64,000 bases of DNA. It comes from an uncultured bacterium. Lineage in GTDB: Bacteria > Bacteroidota > Rhodothermia > Rhodothermales > UBA10348. The position numbers and the translations under genes were made by a program. Under the pieces are notes generated by a model that saw only the letters and a list, made by a program, of their open reading frames with translations, ran no database searches and was not told the DNA's origin. Where the stretch lies: the NCBI GenBank assembly GCA_943788505.1, contig CALSQR010000001.1, positions 868,001-932,000 on the forward strand. The letters are read 5' to 3'. Of this stretch, positions 63,920 through 64,000 are shown in pieces (position 1 is the first letter of the stretch; each line of letters opens with the position of its first letter).

Positions 63920-64000
63920 TCAGAGAGCCTCGTCAGTGATGAATTCCTTCATCTCATCCCGAAGGGTTTCAGCAACATCCAGTGAAAGACCAGGAAGAAT
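63920..64000 (-). CDS. C-terminal end of a protein upstream of the YdbT-like gene (partial)
   Basis: Twenty-six codons of a minus-strand gene remain, ending ...LRDEMKEFITDEAL at TGA 63922-63920, five bases before the YdbT-like start. YdbT genes usually follow a single-domain YdbS gene, and PGLSLDVAETLRDEM resembles the last helix of bPH2 domains, so it is probably YdbS-like. Too little remains to be sure. Confidence 0.5.
   Translation of the reverse strand: MLPGLSLDVAETLRDEMKEFITDEAL

Noticed and set aside
1-64000. CRISPR arrays, insertion sequences and rRNA genes
   Set aside because: I saw no regularly spaced repeats, no transposase frames and no rRNA sequence.

Overview
The window is a 64 kb piece of a bacterial chromosome of about 50% GC. 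It carries housekeeping and metabolic genes, and I see no phage, insertion sequence or CRISPR array. The gene content points to the Rhodothermota/Balneolota part of the Bacteroidota group: a fused alpha-beta 2-oxoacid dehydrogenase E1, a long SecA (1131 residues) with extra inserts, a PorV/PorQ-type outer-membrane protein, a DUF5687-type ABC permease, few Shine-Dalgarno sites, and one good match to the Bacteroidota -33/-7 promoter. This placement is an inference from protein style; no 16S gene is present.

Layout. 1-11.2 kb: end of a histidine kinase, fused E1, a cystathionine synthase/lyase, a TPR lipoprotein, a tyrosine-degradation pair (unknown 328-residue protein plus fumarylacetoacetase), Hsp20, and a two-component system. 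11.3-22.7 kb: a secreted LolA-like protein, a CoA-type Nudix hydrolase, a phosphohexomutase, recN, secA, a PorV/PorQ-like protein, and an overlapping pair made of an unusual tyrosine recombinase and a bacterial PH-domain protein. 22.9-29.6 kb: the E2 acyltransferase, membrane pyrophosphatase, and the widely conserved tRNA-Gln / prs / rplY / pth cluster. 29.9-41.8 kb: a P1 peptidase, a tightly coupled racemase / DtxR regulator / RNase R operon, an ABC exporter, ferrochelatase, a pseudouridine synthase with a YjbR protein, a dolichol-kinase-like protein, a lipase and a small lipoprotein. 41.9-55.6 kb: an orphan cobalamin/iron-type ABC ATPase with a PduO adenosyltransferase, an M23 peptidase, a large BNR-repeat protein, two aldehyde dehydrogenases, a threonine-dehydratase-like enzyme, an SDR and a frameshifted queE. 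53.8-61.4 kb: a glycogen/maltodextrin cluster (ADP-ribosylglycohydrolase-like lipoprotein overlapping glgB, glgX, malQ). 61.5-64 kb: a YaaW-like protein tail-to-tail with a YdbT-like PH-domain protein.

How the genes fit together. E1 and E2 are unlinked parts of one branched-chain/2-oxoacid dehydrogenase complex; E3 is not in the window. glgB, glgX and malQ form a branching, debranching and glucan-transfer set. The B12 adenosyltransferase beside a BtuD-like ATPase suggests cobalamin salvage. Several neighbours overlap by ATGA or TGATG, which implies translational coupling.

Most interesting points: a conserved-looking XerC/D-type recombinase whose two catalytic arginines are both replaced, overlapping a PH-domain membrane protein; a one-base frameshift in a T6 run in queE; the racemase-DtxR-RNase R operon; the lipoprotein ADP-ribosylglycohydrolase fused by overlap to glgB; and a ferrochelatase with a cysteine-rich C-terminal extension.
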